Below, in pieces: positions 26,537 through 35,175 of a stretch of DNA of 64,000 bases. The stretch covers positions 4,956,054 through 5,020,053 of the forward strand of contig NZ_LT599032.1 in NCBI RefSeq assembly GCF_900079725.1, in the 5' to 3' direction. The stretch's first letter is position 1; each line of letters opens with the position of its first letter. This stretch comes from an uncultured Dysgonomonas sp. (GTDB taxonomy: Bacteria; Bacteroidota; Bacteroidia; Bacteroidales; Dysgonomonadaceae). The position numbers were made by a program, and so were the translations under genes. The notes below the pieces were generated by a model. It ran no database searches, had not been told where the DNA came from, and was given only the letters and a program-made list of their open reading frames with translations.

Positions 26537-28240
26537 ATGAGTAAAATAGCATTAGCTAAAAGTCTTACATATTCTCTTTTATTTATACTCTTTCTTTATT
26601 CTTGTGAGAAAGGCGGGCATCCTGCAAAACTATTGGAGCAAGCTCGGACTAAAATAGAAGATAATCCTTCCGAAGCACTTCTTCTGCTAGATTCTATCCG
26701 TAATCCTTCAGGTATGGATCAGGACAGCTATATGCGGTATATTTTACTGCATGTTCAGGCAAAGTCCTTGATGCGTAAGGATATAAAGGGAGATACTCTG
26801 GTATTTGATGCACAAAGGTATTTTGATACTAAAAATGATCCTTATCTGTCGGCTCTCGCACACTATTATACAGCAGGTGTATATCATGCGAATAATACTC
26901 CCGACAAAGAATTGGAGCATTTTATGCTGGCTGGGCATTATGCCCGCAAAGCCGGCAATAATTTACTGATGGGCAAAAGCCGGCATAGTATCGGTAACCT
27001 GTATTATGAAAAAGGTGTGATGGACAGTGCTATTGTCAACTACAGACAGGCACTGGATCTATATGCGAAGAATGGCAGAATGGAAGCCTTCAGGCTACAG
27101 ATAATGAAATTTACAGGTATAGCTTACCAGGCTGAGGGAAAATTAGATAGTGCTTATTATTATTTCGACGAAGGTTTACGTTATTCGAAAGAGTTGAATA
27201 ATGTTCCCTCTCAGGTATCTTTCACCCATATGCTGGGGATGCTATATCGTAAAAAAGGTGATCATCAGAAATCTGCTGATTATCTGAGAACTGCGCTTGC
27301 TGAAACTACCGACCAGCAAGAGGCTATAAGGATATGCCTTAGCTTTCTCAAATTATATCATAACCAGAATCAACCCGATTCGGCAAAATATTATTCAGAG
27401 CTGATGAAAGGACATCTGGCCAAAATAACATATCCGAGAACACTGGAAGACCTTTACAAATCGTTGTCGAGCTACCACGAAGAAAATGGAGACTACAAGG
27501 AAGCACTGCATTACAATAACTTATTACTGGATCTTACCCGGCAGATAAATGAATCGAACAGCCTGCAAAAATTGTCGGAAGCAGATAAAAAATATAAAGC
27601 CGCCCTCCATAAAAAAGAGCTGGATAGTTTGCTCATGCGCAACTATCTCTACTTGCTGGGTGGTATATCGCTCATACTCATTGTGCTTGTAATAGCATAC
27701 TTCAATAACAGAACGATGCGGCTCAAACGGCAGAGGATAGACGAGCGCAACAAACTGTTGGAGGAACAGTCACTCGTTCAGCAGAAACTACTCGAACATC
27801 AGGACGAAAGTCTGACGTATATGCAGGGTATATACCGCAATATTGTAACCGAATGGGTGGAAATAGATAAACAGGTGAAATCACTCGCCAAAGAATTCGG
27901 AGCCAAAGAAGAACCCGAGCTTTATGTGAAAATAAAGAAGATGGTGGAAAACTTCAGGCAAAATACCAATGAACAGCTTGTGGGACAGGCTAAAGAGCAT
28001 TTTCAGAAACAGCCGTATGGCGAAAATGTACTTTCGGTACTGAAAGATAAGGAGTTGCTACTGTTTATGCTTTACTATTGCGGATACAAACGTAACGATG
28101 TCGCAGTCCTGTTAGGTGTACGTCCACACAAGGAGAATATGAATTTCCGCAAACTGGACTTACGGAACAAATTACTTAAGGCAGGGATGCCGAAAGAAGA
28201 CGTTGAGCAGATATTATTTGCAGAGGATAAAGAAGACTGA
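26537..28240 (+). CDS. TPR membrane protein with C-terminal HTH-like domain, copy 2
   Basis: A 567-residue paralogue of the protein at 24285 with the same architecture: Cys leader (FLYSCEKGG), TPR array, membrane helix (YLYLLGGISLILIVLVIAYF), coiled coil and HTH-like end (LLFMLYYCGYKRNDVAVLLG). The C-terminal third is more conserved than the TPR part, as expected if the copies sense different partners but use the same output. It ends the tandem unit. Confidence 0.78.
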   Translation: MSKIALAKSLTYSLLFILFLYSCEKGGHPAKLLEQARTKIEDNPSEALLLLDSIRNPSGMDQDSYMRYILLHVQAKSLMRKDIKGDTLVFDAQRYFDTKNDPYLSALAHYYTAGVYHANNTPDKELEHFMLAGHYARKAGNNLLMGKSRHSIGNLYYEKGVMDSAIVNYRQALDLYAKNGRMEAFRLQIMKFTGIAYQAEGKLDSAYYYFDEGLRYSKELNNVPSQVSFTHMLGMLYRKKGDHQKSADYLRTALAETTDQQEAIRICLSFLKLYHNQNQPDSAKYYSELMKGHLAKITYPRTLEDLYKSLSSYHEENGDYKEALHYNNLLLDLTRQINESNSLQKLSEADKKYKAALHKKELDSLLMRNYLYLLGGISLILIVLVIAYFNNRTMRLKRQRIDERNKLLEEQSLVQQKLLEHQDESLTYMQGIYRNIVTEWVEIDKQVKSLAKEFGAKEEPELYVKIKKMVENFRQNTNEQLVGQAKEHFQKQPYGENVLSVLKDKELLLFMLYYCGYKRNDVAVLLGVRPHKENMNFRKLDLRNKLLKAGMPKEDVEQILFAEDKED

Positions 28241-28263
28241 TATTGTCCGGTTTTCCTCTGTAC

Positions 28264-28731
28264 TCAAACCATTTCCTTTTTTGATATTTCTACTGTTTTG
28301 CCATCAAGCAGCGATACAATATTTTCAGGATTTATCTTTAATGTATGCAAACTGTCGCCCGTTCCTCCATAAACATAGTCAAAGTCCAATAATTTTTTAT
28401 CAATAAAGCAAGGCAAATTATGCCCGATCAAAGGAACCGAGCCTGTTTCATAGCCGGTCGCCCTTTTCACATCTAGCCTGTCAGCCAGGCTGAATGTCGC
28501 GAAGCCTATATTACTACCCGTTTTTTTGAAATCTATTTTCCCGTTTTGGGCACTTACAATGAGTGCGACAAAGCCATTTTCTGTTTTTATGATAAATGCA
28601 GGAGCGGCTTTACTACTATCGAAGTACTTATCGGCGTCCTCTGTTTTTAATATAGGCTCATTGTGCCTGATTATTTCGTAGTCGCAGGCCGATTTATGCA
28701 GTAGTTCGTCTAATTGGTTAAGAGTGAGCAT
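28264..28731 (-). CDS. YbaK/ProX-type aminoacyl-tRNA deacylase
   Basis: A 155-residue protein of the YbaK/ProRS-editing superfamily, which hydrolyses mischarged aminoacyl-tRNA (for example Ala- or Cys-tRNAPro). Motifs: the Lys-containing strand APAFIIKTENGFVALIVSA, FATFSLADRLDVKRATGYETGSVPLIGH (conserved G..PL), and DFDYVYGGTGDSLHTLKINPENIV. The length fits a free-standing editing domain of the ProX/PrdX type. The substrate cannot be told from sequence. It lies 13 bp after the LRR lipoprotein gene on the same strand. Confidence 0.82.
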   Translation of the reverse strand: MLTLNQLDELLHKSACDYEIIRHNEPILKTEDADKYFDSSKAAPAFIIKTENGFVALIVSAQNGKIDFKKTGSNIGFATFSLADRLDVKRATGYETGSVPLIGHNLPCFIDKKLLDFDYVYGGTGDSLHTLKINPENIVSLLDGKTVEISKKEMV

Positions 28732-28743
28732 CTGTCCGGTTTA

Positions 28744-29733
28744 TTATTTTTTACGAATAGTATTGAATACCCAGTTTTTTTTGCGGGCAATACTTTTGTC
28801 ACTGGCTTCGAAGCCCGGGTTGTGAGATGCCCAAAGATATACAGACGATTCATTTTTAGGAAGCAAAGTGTATATTTTATTTAGGGCTTCTTCTCCAAGC
28901 TGGTTATCCTCCAAAAAAACAGTAATTAAATTATTGGAATCGCTGATATTGACTGATGATACCTGTGTTTTCATACAGTAAAGCGAACTCAGACGATTGT
29001 TATTATTCAGGTCGAGGGATTTGAGCGGATTTTCATTGCATGACAAACTAATCAATGCTGTGTTTTTACTTATATCTAACATTGAAAGAGAATTTTTGGA
29101 AATATAAAGAGTGCTAAGAATGAGATTGTTACTCAAATCAATTGCCGTGAGTTTATTATTGTTACAATTCAAATATCGCAGGTTTGGGCTTTTGCTTACA
29201 TTTAATGATGTAAGCCTGTTATAGCTTACATCTAAATACTCAATCATCTGATTTTCAGATAAATCCAAAGATGTGATATTATTGCTTGCGAGATATAGGT
29301 TTACCAGTTCAGAACAGCCGGAGAAATCAAGGTAATTAATGCCTAACCCACTAGCCTTAAATACTTTTAATTGGGTACATTTTCCTATTTCCAGTTTTTG
29401 TAAGCGCATACTGTCTAAATCTATAGCAATAAGATCTGAAGTTCTAACCTTAATTGTATAAGATTTACCGGGATCAGAATAATTATGGCTCACTTTCTCA
29501 AAAATGAACATCCCCTTATGATCTTTTTTCATAGGCAATGTATATTCAATCTCTGTCCCATCGCCCCAATCAATCATAACAGAAGGTGCAAGAAGACTAA
29601 ATGCTACTGTAGACGATGCTTTTTTTTGCATAGATGGAGTGATGGTTAACTCAATATTATGCCCGATATTATTTCCTTTATTGCCACACGATAGAAATAA
29701 AAAAAGAGAGATGATAAAGATTATTGATTTCAT
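28744..29733 (-). CDS. Leucine-rich-repeat lipoprotein
   Basis: About 329 residues from the ATG at 29733, which gives a clean lipoprotein leader (IISLFLFLSCGNKG); the ATG at 29781 would add 16 residues before it. After an Ig/PKD-like N-terminal region (MIDWGDGTEIEYTL, about 55-68) come about eight LRRs with a 21-residue period (LDLSENQMIEYLDVSYNRL, LNVSKSPNLRYLNCNNNKL). This is the Bacteroidota surface type with L.L..N. Likely a cell-surface protein-binding lipoprotein. Confidence 0.82.
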   Translation of the reverse strand: MKSIIFIISLFLFLSCGNKGNNIGHNIELTITPSMQKKASSTVAFSLLAPSVMIDWGDGTEIEYTLPMKKDHKGMFIFEKVSHNYSDPGKSYTIKVRTSDLIAIDLDSMRLQKLEIGKCTQLKVFKASGLGINYLDFSGCSELVNLYLASNNITSLDLSENQMIEYLDVSYNRLTSLNVSKSPNLRYLNCNNNKLTAIDLSNNLILSTLYISKNSLSMLDISKNTALISLSCNENPLKSLDLNNNNRLSSLYCMKTQVSSVNISDSNNLITVFLEDNQLGEEALNKIYTLLPKNESSVYLWASHNPGFEASDKSIARKKNWVFNTIRKK

Positions 29734-29774
29734 AGTAATTATTTTATTAAAGATATAAATTCCTTTCCATTCTG

Positions 29775-29803
29775 TTATCAAAATAAAAATAATTTATCTA
29801 TAC
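29775..29803 (+). promoter_or_regulatory. Bipartite virion-gene element
   Basis: TTATCA (29775-29780), 14 bases, TATCTATAC (29795-29803), then TCTAAAAA. It ends 13 bases before the portal start codon. Confidence 0.8.
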
Positions 29804-29816
29804 TCTAAAAACACCA

Positions 29817-30944
29817 ATGAAAAAAAAGGAAAATATGAAACAACATTCGACAGGAGCCGATTATGCAGTAATTAAATTATCCCAATCGGTAAAATCATAC
29901 CCGACGTTCACCCGCAACACAAAAGGCTGGGTAAGCTATGACCGCGACAATTTATTGCCGCAGCGAATCATTGAACTGAACAACGAATCGGCAATCAACA
30001 AAGCTGTGATAGAAAATAAAGTGACTTATATTTGCGGAACAGGAGTGAGGGACGGGGAGTATTACGGTCAACCTAATCCTGCCGACGACTGGGATGCATT
30101 GATAGAAAAAATAGCTAAAGATTATGTGACTTTCGGCGGATACTGCTTTCAGGTGATATTGAACGAAAACGGTAAGACGGTAAGCCTCTACCATACCGAT
30201 TTCAGTAAAGTGAGGGTAGGGGAAGTCAACGAGTTCGGAACTTATCTTAGCTTCTTCCTGTCTAACGATTGGCGCAAGACATACGGAAAATTCGCTCCGG
30301 TAGAGATAAAGGCATATGGGGCCGAAGAAATGCAGAAAGGTGTTCCGTATCTTTTCTATTACAAGGATTATGAGCCGAGTCTCGATTATTACCCTGTGCC
30401 CCAGTATTATTCAGCATTGAATTATATAGAAGCAGATGGCTTGCTGGGCAAATTTTACCGCAACTCTATCAACAATGGTTTTGTACCTTCTACCATTATT
30501 ACGATGCCGAGTAATCCGGCAGAGGAACAGAAAGAACAATTCCAGAAAGATATCGAAAGCAGTTATGCAGGTACGAACGGGGCAAACAGCATCGTTGTGC
30601 TTTGGGGCGAAAGTCAGGAAGTAAAGCCTGTGGTAACATCGTATACAGCGAGTAACAATGCTGATCTGTACAACAATGTGGATGAGATTATTTTCCAGAA
30701 AATCATATCAGCCCACCGCCTTACTTCTCCCACACTGGCAGGCTTGTCGGGGTCGGGAAATCTGAGCGGAAATGCCAATGAGATAATCAATTCATATGTG
30801 CTTTACAACCATACGGTTATTCATCAGCTTCGCCGCAAAATATTGGATACGCTAAGTATTTTTACCATCAATAACGGATATAAACGGTTGGTGGTGGAAG
30901 ATCTGGATATTGTAAAAGAACTTGCTGCCGATAGCAATAATTAG
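29817..30944 (+). CDS. Phage portal protein
   Basis: A 375-residue protein resembling portal proteins of HK97-like Bacteroidota siphoviruses, which form the dodecameric DNA gate of the capsid. Signs: N-terminal GWVSYDRDNLLPQRIIELNNESAINKAVIENKVTYICG, the AKDYVTFGGYCFQVI strand region, LNYIEADGLLGKFYRNSINNGF, and the C-terminal HRLTSPTLAGLSGSGNLSGNANEI with a following helical crown. Its length is normal and it is intact. It stands alone, flanked by host genes on the opposite strand, with its own promoter element and its own terminator. No terminase is next to it, which is unusual for a portal gene. Confidence 0.82.
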   Translation: MKKKENMKQHSTGADYAVIKLSQSVKSYPTFTRNTKGWVSYDRDNLLPQRIIELNNESAINKAVIENKVTYICGTGVRDGEYYGQPNPADDWDALIEKIAKDYVTFGGYCFQVILNENGKTVSLYHTDFSKVRVGEVNEFGTYLSFFLSNDWRKTYGKFAPVEIKAYGAEEMQKGVPYLFYYKDYEPSLDYYPVPQYYSALNYIEADGLLGKFYRNSINNGFVPSTIITMPSNPAEEQKEQFQKDIESSYAGTNGANSIVVLWGESQEVKPVVTSYTASNNADLYNNVDEIIFQKIISAHRLTSPTLAGLSGSGNLSGNANEIINSYVLYNHTVIHQLRRKILDTLSIFTINNGYKRLVVEDLDIVKELAADSNN

Positions 30945-30961
30945 TTTTTTGTATTTAATAG

Positions 30962-30990
30962 AAAAGCACGGGTTATACACTCGTGCTTTT
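30962..30990. terminator. Bidirectional terminator after portal
   Basis: AAAAGCACG pairs with CGTGCTTTT; T-rich on both sides. It separates the portal from the convergent lipoprotein. Confidence 0.75.
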
Positions 30991-31014
30991 CTTATTATTA
31001 TACTTTTTGAACTG

Positions 31015-31872
31015 TTACCTCTTTGGTTCTGCTATTATAAAATACTTGGTTATTGATTCGTCGTAAGTTGGTGAATAATAAGCTATCAGTGCAATGTTTG
31101 ACTTGGATGTTTCCCAAATTGCCAGTGGATAGTATTCGAAACCATCACCGTATATTATATCCAGTGGGTGTACAAAGCGGTTGTTGTATTCATCTGTTAG
31201 CGGCGATTGTGATACATCCGTTCCTTCATAGGTGAATTTGGTCTTCCCGTAAAGATTTGTAATATAATCATAGAATAGTTTACGCGATTTAGGAGCCAAC
31301 TCTTCATAATTGAAGTTGTCGGGAACAAAATGTAGGATACTATAAGGCTTTTCGCCTGCATTAAATTCCTGAGGCAGATAATAACCTTCTACTTCCGAAT
31401 TGAAATGTAAATCACCCTTCTTTATGCTTTCTGTGCTATTCCAGTCGATGCCGAGAAAATCCCGTCGGTCGGTCACTTCTATGAAAGCAGTGTCGCTGGC
31501 TAGTACTTCTCCGTTTTTGAATGCTGTAGCAGAAAACTTATAATGTCCCGGAAGGTTGAAAGTCTGGCTCATTGAATAGAGAAAGCTCCCGTCCTTGGAT
31601 ACATGCGTATATATTCCCGGCAGATCCCACACTACAGAGTCGTGTGAAACCTTAGATGAATAATCTAAGCTAATTGATATTTCTGTCCATTGATATATGT
31701 TAACCATGCTTTTGGAAGCTTTGAGGCTAACTTTTGCATAAGGCTTCTCTTCCGGAATTTCATTTCCTTTGTTATCGTCACCATTGTAATCGTTATCGTC
31801 GTTAGAGCACGATATGAAACCTGTGAATATGAGGGCCAGGGTAAATAAGAGCTTTGTAGATGTATTTTTCAT
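31015..31872 (-). CDS. Lipoprotein with PKD/Ig-like domain, unknown
   Basis: A 285-residue lipoprotein (lipobox FISCSNDD) with an Asn/Asp-rich tether. An Ig/PKD-like domain follows (about 45-140; VSLKASKSMVNIYQWTEISI, DSVVWDLPGIY, FNLPGHYKFSATAFKNGE). The C-terminal half is unrecognised, with aromatic-rich segments (YYLPQEFNAGEKPYSILHF). Single gene with no functional context. Confidence 0.7.
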   Translation of the reverse strand: MKNTSTKLLFTLALIFTGFISCSNDDNDYNGDDNKGNEIPEEKPYAKVSLKASKSMVNIYQWTEISISLDYSSKVSHDSVVWDLPGIYTHVSKDGSFLYSMSQTFNLPGHYKFSATAFKNGEVLASDTAFIEVTDRRDFLGIDWNSTESIKKGDLHFNSEVEGYYLPQEFNAGEKPYSILHFVPDNFNYEELAPKSRKLFYDYITNLYGKTKFTYEGTDVSQSPLTDEYNNRFVHPLDIIYGDGFEYYPLAIWETSKSNIALIAYYSPTYDESITKYFIIAEPKR

Positions 31873-32010
31873 GACAAATAATAATCAGTTCTATAATTAA
31901 GGTCTTAATGATTGTTTTTTTCGGTTATTTATATACAAATATAGCCTTTTATCATGATATTTGTATAATTCACTAAATTAAAAGCTGTTGCTTTCGCATA
32001 TATCATTCTC

Positions 32011-33144
32011 TTACTCAATCCCCACCCACCATTCTTTAAATGTCTGTGTGCTGTCTTTCAGATTCACCACTTCACCTATCATTGGTGTTAGCAGGCGTAT
32101 ATCTTCCCCTTTACTTGCTGCTGTAACCCTTTTCAGAGGATCATCCCACGCATGGTTTGCAAGGGCATATTTGGATGAATGCACAGGGAAGAGGGTCTGT
32201 GTATGCAAATCTATCGCAGCCTGCACCACTTCCTCAGGCATCATATGTATATATTTCCATCCTGTGCCATATTGTCCGTTTTCGAGGATGGCCAGATCTA
32301 TCTTGCCGAAGCGTTCGCCTATTTTGGCAAAATGGGTGTCGTATCCGCTATCGCCACCCAGATATATTTTCATTGTCGGTGTTTGCAGGAGGTATGAAGC
32401 CCATAGCGACTGATTGGGCGAAAGTCCGCGACCTGAAAAATGCCGGGCAGGGAGACAATATGTCGTAAATCCGTCACCGATAACGGCGTCCTCGTTCCAG
32501 TCCAGTTCTACAACCTTGTCCATATCAAAACCCCATCTTTCGAAATGTTCTGCTACGCCCAGTCCGCAAATTACTTTACCCGTGCGGTCTTTGAGAGCCA
32601 TTACACTTTTATAATCGAGATGATCCCAGTGATCGTGCGAAATGAAGAGATAGTCTATATCAGGCATGTCTTCAGCCGTGTATCCGTGAGCGCCATCGAA
32701 CGCCTTGTTGACAAACGAAACAGGCGATGCAGCCTTGCTGAAGACCGGATCGGCCAGTATGCGCTTGCCATCTATCTGTATGAAATAGGATGAGTGTCCG
32801 AACCAAACCAGTATATCTTCGTTCCGGTCGAGATGCAATAGATCGGTTTTTACTGAAGGAATTTTATCGGTAGGGGTCACACGTTCATGTTTAGTAAAAA
32901 GGAAATCATACATCGTACCTATATATCCTTTGTCTCCCGTTAATTGTGGCGTATGGCTTAGATTCTGGAATTTCCCGTCCCTGTAATTAGGTGAGTTCTT
33001 CACCCTTTCTTTGCGCTCTCCGCTCGGTGTACGGCCAAAACTCGCCTGATTGACAAATATTGTAACTGTGATTGCTAGTAGTGCTACGACTGAAAGTATT
33101 ATAATCATTGTTCTTTTGATTCTCTTTTTAGTTTTCGGCTTCAT
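32011..33144 (-). CDS. Membrane-anchored MBL-fold hydrolase (UlaG/NAPE-PLD-like)
   Basis: A 377-residue protein with an N-terminal membrane anchor (about 9-30) and a metallo-beta-lactamase fold. Motifs: ILVWFGHSSYFIQIDGKRILADPVF, the metal-binding ISHDHWDHLD, LPARHFSGRG, IYLGGDSGYD, and HSSKYALANHAWDDP. The order and the HxHxDH site match the UlaG-like and NAPE-hydrolysing phospholipase D-like branch. The substrate is unknown; a lipid or cyclic phosphodiester is possible. All metal ligands appear intact. Confidence 0.85.
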   Translation of the reverse strand: MKPKTKKRIKRTMIIILSVVALLAITVTIFVNQASFGRTPSGERKERVKNSPNYRDGKFQNLSHTPQLTGDKGYIGTMYDFLFTKHERVTPTDKIPSVKTDLLHLDRNEDILVWFGHSSYFIQIDGKRILADPVFSKAASPVSFVNKAFDGAHGYTAEDMPDIDYLFISHDHWDHLDYKSVMALKDRTGKVICGLGVAEHFERWGFDMDKVVELDWNEDAVIGDGFTTYCLPARHFSGRGLSPNQSLWASYLLQTPTMKIYLGGDSGYDTHFAKIGERFGKIDLAILENGQYGTGWKYIHMMPEEVVQAAIDLHTQTLFPVHSSKYALANHAWDDPLKRVTAASKGEDIRLLTPMIGEVVNLKDSTQTFKEWWVGIE

Positions 33145-33215
33145 GAAGTTTCAATTTTTATGTTAAAAACAAAATTTGTGCCACAATTTAAACGAGAATC
33201 AAATTCGTACAATAC

Positions 33216-33827
33216 TTACCTTTCCTTATATCCTTTTCCCTGACCAAATGTGATAAGTACATGCTCAAAGCCCATTGCTTGTAAGATGGGGCGTAGCAGA
33301 TTTACGGCGCTGTCGCGGCTTTTACTGTCCATGTCTAGTTTTGCGGCTTGTTCGCGCAACTGTTTTTCGGCCTGACGGTAGGCTTCGTCGGCTATCTGTG
33401 TCGATTCCCACAACCCGAATTGCATATCGTAGATGCGCGAGGCCGAATGGTCTATTGCTACATGGCATACTTCGGGGGCGGGCAGAGTCAGGCGTATAGA
33501 ATCGCCGGAGGTGTATATGTCTTCCGGTTTGAGGCGGGTGAGGTCTATGCAGCAGATCACCTCACCCGATACTATGAGTGCAGTCTTGGCATTTGGCAGC
33601 CACTGGCGCACCTTCTTGTATTCCACCATATCCTGAATGTTGTATTTCAAGACTTCCAGATTGCCGAGACTTTCTATTTTCTCCACAATCATATTGTGCG
33701 AAACTTCCACTTTGTCCCCTCCTTTGTCTTTGCCGCCAAAGAGGTACATGATAATGCCACCGATAAGGATACCGATAGCGAGCATATTTATATAACTGCG
33801 TTGTTTTATTGTATTTCTGCCGGACAT
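33216..33827 (-). CDS. DUF4230-like membrane-anchored protein
   Basis: A 203-residue protein with one N-terminal membrane helix (about 13-29). A conserved region with IESLGNLEVLKYNIQDMVEYKK, TALIVSGEVICCIDLTRLKPEDI, and a C-terminal helix (ADEAYRQAEKQLREQAAKLDMDSKSRDSA followed by GFEHVLITF) resembles the DUF4230 family. Function is unknown. It is transcribed alone between the MBL hydrolase and the sugar isomerase. Confidence 0.7.
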   Translation of the reverse strand: MSGRNTIKQRSYINMLAIGILIGGIIMYLFGGKDKGGDKVEVSHNMIVEKIESLGNLEVLKYNIQDMVEYKKVRQWLPNAKTALIVSGEVICCIDLTRLKPEDIYTSGDSIRLTLPAPEVCHVAIDHSASRIYDMQFGLWESTQIADEAYRQAEKQLREQAAKLDMDSKSRDSAVNLLRPILQAMGFEHVLITFGQGKGYKER

Positions 33828-33952
33828 ATTCTTATTTATCTGCTATTTGAAGTAAAAGTACGAAAAGCGATCGTTTTTTGAACAAATTGACAGGACAATA
33901 GTTCTTCCCAATATTTTAAATGATGTAAAAAATAGTATTTTAATAGAAACAG

Positions 33953-33974
33953 AAAAAGCCGGAAGATTTCCGGC
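33953..33974 (-). terminator. Terminator of the sugar isomerase gene
   Basis: GCCGGAA-nnn-TTCCGGC followed on the minus strand by TTTTT. Confidence 0.75.
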
Positions 33975-33999
33975 CTTAGGCGATGAAGTATGAAGCCTT

Positions 34000-34899
34000 T
34001 CAAAAGATTTGCTCAGTTATTGCTGTGTAGTAGTCGATACATTGCCTTATGTCCGGAACGGAATTGTCCCAGTTATTCTCATATTCTATAGATATGTATC
34101 CTTTAAAGTTTTGTGCTTTAAGTGTTTTTAGCATTCCTTCTACATCGAGTATACCCTTTCCCCAGATCACATCGTGCTGTTCGGTTTCACCTTCTTTCTT
34201 TTCGGCTATATCCTTAAAGTGCAGTGATACGATACGTCCGTCCAGTTTCTTGAGACAGTCTATCTGATTTAAACCCTCGCGACGCCAGTGCCCTACGTCG
34301 CAGCATGCTCCTATCTTCGGGTTTCGGTTGGCTATCTGCGCCAGCAACAGATCGGGATTCCAGTAGGTTGACGGTTGCGGATGGTTGTGCACGGCTATTT
34401 TTATGCCGTATTTGTTAACGAGGCTTTCTATAAGATCCCAGTTTTTTATGGCCGGTTCGCAGGAGATGAACTCCATGTCCATGTCTTTAGCCAGGATAAA
34501 TTCTTTTTCCCAGTCGTCCGGATTATCTGTGGTATATACGCCGGTGGAGATTATTTTCACACCTTTGCTTTCGGCAAATTCCTTTATTTCCTTGCGTTCT
34601 TCGGTGGTGAGTCCTATGCCGAATACTTTGTCACCCCATTTGTCACCCAGCTTGTGTCCGGGAAATACCTCGATGTATTTCACTCCCAATTCGTTGGTTT
34701 TGTCCAGAGCTTCGGCAAAGGTGAATTTGTGGAAGGTATAAGACTGCATAGACAAATACCATCCGTTTTGTTCGGCTTTGATTACTGTTACGGTTTTGGG
34801 TCGATTACCAGTTTCCGGCTGTTGCTTGTTCTTTGTATTGCATGATGCATAACTGCATAGTATGCCTGCAATCAATAGGTAGTTACATAGTTTTTTCAT
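34000..34899 (-). CDS. Exported sugar-phosphate isomerase/epimerase-like TIM-barrel protein
   Basis: A 299-residue protein with a lipoprotein leader (LCSYASCNTK) and an xylose-isomerase-like TIM barrel. Motifs: FAEALDKTNELGVKYIEVFPG, AVHNHPQPSTYWNP, IGACCDVGHWRREGLN, IVSLHFKDI, and GYISIEYENNWDN. The metal ligands (Glu of IEVF, His/Asp of CDVGHW, His of LHFKD, Glu of IEYE) are all present. Bacteroidota often export this type for use on scavenged sugars. The substrate is not predictable. Confidence 0.85.
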   Translation of the reverse strand: MKKLCNYLLIAGILCSYASCNTKNKQQPETGNRPKTVTVIKAEQNGWYLSMQSYTFHKFTFAEALDKTNELGVKYIEVFPGHKLGDKWGDKVFGIGLTTEERKEIKEFAESKGVKIISTGVYTTDNPDDWEKEFILAKDMDMEFISCEPAIKNWDLIESLVNKYGIKIAVHNHPQPSTYWNPDLLLAQIANRNPKIGACCDVGHWRREGLNQIDCLKKLDGRIVSLHFKDIAEKKEGETEQHDVIWGKGILDVEGMLKTLKAQNFKGYISIEYENNWDNSVPDIRQCIDYYTAITEQIF

Positions 34900-35175
34900 A
34901 CGTTAGATTCGTTAGGGCATATCTTAATTAGCAGTGTCAAAGATAAATAAAAGTTTGGATTAGGGGATATGTTACAGGCAGATTTTAAGGTAACAGGCTA
35001 ATATTTAACTTTTTTCGCCATACTCTTTTTACTTCGTATCCGCTATATAAACAGCATCTATATCCTCTTAAATTAAAATTATCTATAAAATGTACTTTAT
35101 TAAAAAACTTACCAGTAAATTTAGCTGTTAAAGAAAAGGTATCAATTTAATAACTACTTAAATTTTTTTATACCT

